A stretch of DNA of 64,000 nt from JBMYTN01 sp049604415. GTDB taxonomy: Bacteria > Pseudomonadota > Alphaproteobacteria > Rhodospirillales > Rhodospirillaceae. The position numbers were made by a program, and so were the translations under genes. The notes beneath the pieces were generated by a model. That model did no database searches and was not told the origin of the DNA. It worked only from the letters and a program-made list of their open reading frames with translations. The stretch is taken from the NCBI GenBank assembly GCA_049604415.1, contig JBMYTN010000010.1, positions 48,925 through 112,924 of the forward strand, given 5' to 3'. Positions 62,427-64,000 of the stretch are shown one piece after another (position 1 is the first letter of the stretch; each line of letters opens with the position of its first letter).

Positions 62427-62455
62427 AATATAGACCCTGGCGTGCACCTTGGCAA
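62427..62455 (-). promoter_or_regulatory. Promoter of the tracrRNA
   Basis: On the minus strand, TTGCCA (62455-62450) is separated by exactly 17 bp from TATATT (62432-62427). Position +1 would be about 62420, the first base of the anti-repeat. Confidence 0.8.
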
Positions 62456-62467
62456 GCGCGCAGGGTC
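62433..62467. promoter_or_regulatory. Dyad overlapping the tracrRNA promoter and cas1 leader
   Basis: GACCCTG (62433-62439) pairs with CAGGGTC (62461-62467), and CGTGC (62441-62445) with GCGCG (62456-62460), around a 10-nt loop. It covers the tracrRNA -35 box and spacer and lies 15 bp before the cas1 ATG, so it could be an operator or a leader hairpin for cas1. Confidence 0.6.
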
Positions 62468-62481
62468 GACTGTGGCGCTTG

Positions 62482-63309
62482 ATGGGGTGGGGTGAGGTTG
62501 TGCCGGTTTTGGAAATTGCCAGTCGCGGAACCGTTGTCTCGGTGAAAAACCGACTGTTGTCGGTCGGGCAGCGCACCTTCCACAGCGACGATATCGATTT
62601 GGTGTTGCTCCAAGTTCCCGCTGTTACGGTGACCGGCGACGCCCTGGCTCTGTTGGCAGACCAAGGCATCCCCGTGGTGATCTGCGATGGGCGGCGTCGA
62701 CCCTTGGCCGATGTTGTGCCGGTGTGCGGTACCGCCGTTGTTTCGGCGCGGCTGTTGCAGCAACAGGCCGCCATGCAGCCCCGGCGCAAGGCGGCCCTTT
62801 GGCGGCAAATTGTGCGAGCCAAAATCCGAGAGCAGGCCGCTGTGCTGTCCGAGGTCGCAGAAGATCCTCGCACCCGGATGCTGCGGATGGTCGAGGAGGT
62901 CGAGCCCGGGGATCCGAAAAATCTGGAGGCCCAGGCAGCGCGGATTTACTGGCCCGCTCTGATGGGCAGCGCTTTTCGCCGCCATGGCGGTTCCGGGGCG
63001 GACGGATTGTTGGACTTCGGCTATGCGGTGTTGCGGGCCTTGATGGCCCGGGCGCTGCACCGTAGTGGTCTGCATCGCTCGCTGGGAGTGCACCATGACA
63101 ATGCGGAAAACGATGGCAATTTGGCTGATGACATGATCGAGCCCTTTCGTCCCGCTGTGGATCGCCTTGTTTTGGGTTTGGTGTCGGTGGCCGCCGATGC
63201 GGCCCCGGAGGATCCCCAGACCCGCCGCGTGTTATCGGGCGTTGGCGATTGGCCGGTGTTGATGGGCGGCGAGTGGGTGCGGCTCCGTACCGCCTTGGCT
63301 CGCGTATAG
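62482..63309 (+). CDS. cas1: Cas1 integrase, type II-C (NMENI-like)
   Basis: 276 residues from the ATG at 62482; a GTG at 62500, behind the better ribosome site GGGGTGAGG, is an equal alternative, and a TTG at 62449 would overlap the promoter dyad. Three catalytic positions stand in familiar contexts: Glu in LEAQAARIYWPALMG, His in LGVHHDNAEND and Asp/Glu in LADDMIEPFRPAVD, as in the Neisseria type II-C Cas1. The protein inserts spacers with Cas2. It lies 232 bp after ygiQ with the tracrRNA in between. No cas9 precedes it. Confidence 0.95.
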   Translation: MGWGEVVPVLEIASRGTVVSVKNRLLSVGQRTFHSDDIDLVLLQVPAVTVTGDALALLADQGIPVVICDGRRRPLADVVPVCGTAVVSARLLQQQAAMQPRRKAALWRQIVRAKIREQAAVLSEVAEDPRTRMLRMVEEVEPGDPKNLEAQAARIYWPALMGSAFRRHGGSGADGLLDFGYAVLRALMARALHRSGLHRSLGVHHDNAENDGNLADDMIEPFRPAVDRLVLGLVSVAADAAPEDPQTRRVLSGVGDWPVLMGGEWVRLRTALARV

Positions 63310-63382
63310 GTGTCTTTGCGCCGCATTGTCGAGGGCGCGGAAGCCAAGCTGGATTTGCCGGAACGGATCGGGAGTGCTGAGG

Positions 63383-63721
63383 ATGCCCGAAGGATGGCGG
63401 CTGATGTGGGTGATGGTGTTTTATGATCTGCCAACCACGAGCCTGGACGACCGCCGGGCTGCCGTGCGGTTCCATAAGTTCTTGCTTGGGGATGGCTTTG
63501 AACGGCTGCATTTCTCGGTCTATCACCGGTTCTGCGGCTCCATGGAGCGTGCCGTCACCTATGAGCGCCGCGTTGAAGCCGCCTTGCCGGAGCGGGGCTA
63601 TGTCTGCCTGCTCAAGCTGACAGATCGCCAGATGGGCGGCATGCGAACATGGATCAAAGGGGGATATCGCAGTGAAACAGATGCAGAGTTCGCTGGCCCA
63701 GAGCAGTATTTATTGCTCTAA
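63383..63721 (+). CDS. cas2: Cas2, type II-C
   Basis: 112 residues from the ATG at 63383, with gctgagg before it; an ATG at 63404 (MWVMVFYDLPT) is an alternative. The ferredoxin-like start WVMVFYDLPTTSLDDRRAAV, HKFLLGDGFERLHFSVYHRF and the closing EQYLLL match type II-C Cas2. The acidic FYD residue is the metal-binding Asp. It forms the Cas1-Cas2 integration complex. 73 bp after cas1; the array starts 66 bp downstream. Confidence 0.95.
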   Translation: MPEGWRLMWVMVFYDLPTTSLDDRRAAVRFHKFLLGDGFERLHFSVYHRFCGSMERAVTYERRVEAALPERGYVCLLKLTDRQMGGMRTWIKGGYRSETDAEFAGPEQYLLL

Positions 63722-63746
63722 ACGCCGTGAACTTTGCACGGAAAAT

Positions 63747-63782
63747 CGCCGGAAAACCTTGTTGGAACAAGGCCTTCCGGCG
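63747..63782 (-). terminator. Large palindrome between cas2 and the array, probable terminator of a minus-strand array transcript
   Basis: CGCCGGAA-AA-CCTTGTT-GG-AACAAGG-CC-TTCCGGCG: both arms mirror perfectly except for an AA/CC internal loop. On the minus strand ATTTTCC follows, on the plus strand no T-run. It would stop a transcript coming from the array before it reads into cas2 antisense. Confidence 0.7.
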
Positions 63783-63787
63783 TTACC

Positions 63788-64000
63788 ACTCTAGCATGGC
63801 CGCGTGGGGCGGGGCCATGGAACAAATACCGCAAGCTCGGCAAATCCACCCGAAACTCTAGCATGGCCGCGTGGGGCGGGGCCATGGAACACATCCGCCA
63901 ACGCATCGGTTTGATCGTCGACTCTAGCATGGCCGCGTGGGGCGGGGCCATGGAACTCGCCGGTCGGTGCTCCGCCCACCAAGCCCACTCTAGCATGGCC
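63788..64000 (-). CRISPR. CRISPR array (36-bp repeats, truncated by window end)
   Basis: Three complete identical repeats at 63788-63823, 63855-63890 and 63921-63956, and the first 14 bases of a fourth at 63987-64000. Spacers are 31, 30 and 30 bp (63824-63854, 63891-63920, 63957-63986) and differ. Read on the minus strand the repeat begins GTTCCATGG and ends CATGCTAGAGT, the GTT...T layout of type II-C repeats. TGCTAGAGT resembles an extended -10 box, as in repeat-borne promoters of Neisseria. CATGGCC/GGCCATG inside the repeat can pair. Minus-strand transcription, toward cas2, also fits the tracrRNA orientation and the palindromic terminator. The array continues past the window. Confidence 0.97.

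Noticed and set aside
62389..62467. tracrRNA on the plus strand, ending in the GACCCTG/CAGGGTC hairpin
   Set aside because: The anti-repeat match is symmetrical, but only the minus strand has a 17-bp-spaced promoter, nexus hairpins and a terminator; the plus hairpin has no T-run and runs into cas1.
63718..63996. Minus-strand open frame with repeated MAPPHAAMLE
   Set aside because: This is the CRISPR repeat read as protein; the regular 36-bp repeats with unique spacers explain it.
1..64000. tRNA or rRNA genes, insertion sequences, prophage
   Set aside because: No transposase, integrase, phage structural gene or clear cloverleaf was seen while reading; a dedicated scan was not possible.

Overview
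The window looks like chromosomal DNA of a Gram-negative alphaproteobacterium, most likely of the Rhodospirillales. The evidence is a DUF2336 protein, a MarR/OmpR-type regulator/histidine kinase set beside ilvE, the gene style (GC-rich, many 4-bp ATGA overlaps) and a type II-C CRISPR locus. No rRNA, tRNA, phage or insertion sequence was recognised. The genus cannot be named from sequence reading alone.

Layout. (1) 1-10.3 kb: a type I secretion locus. An ABC exporter and a HlyD-type adaptor are flanked by three likely substrates: a long cadherin-like repeat protein (5' end outside the window) and two trypsin-like proteases without signal peptides. All three end in the same ~200-residue DxDGD-rich domain. 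(2) 10.8-26.9 kb: surface-glycan genes. A HAD-UbiA fusion plus DprE1-like and DprE2-like enzymes suggest a polyprenyl-phosphate arabinose donor. Around them are GtrA proteins, a GT-C-like membrane protein, GT2, GT4 and GT9 glycosyltransferases and manC. (3) 27-41.8 kb: signalling and housekeeping genes (REC-Hpt protein, kinase/regulator/MarR, ilvE, LacI regulator, chemoreceptor, moeA, pgsA, uvrC, folB). (4) 42-46.2 kb: an overlapping operon of two DUF1538 membrane proteins, a PII-like protein, a CBS protein, a Ca2+/Na+-exchanger-type protein and a degenerate SDR-like protein. (5) 46.3-53.2 kb: a second glycan cluster (two GT2, a PMT-like transferase, an ATP-grasp-like protein, a flippase). (6) 53.4-62.2 kb: PAS-LuxR/DUF2336 regulators, a large RTX protein with strong codon bias, a small secreted protein and a YgiQ radical-SAM protein. 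(7) 62.27-64 kb: a CRISPR locus with a tracrRNA candidate, cas1, cas2 and an array that runs off the right edge.

The most interesting parts are the two ends. On the right, a tracrRNA gene with its own promoter, an anti-repeat split by 40 nt, a nexus hairpin and a terminator sits directly before cas1-cas2, and no cas9 is in the window. On the left, a C-terminal domain shared by unrelated passengers around a secretion operon suggests an uncharacterised secretion or anchoring module. Its gene copies form DNA inverted repeats around the exporter genes and could support passenger shuffling.
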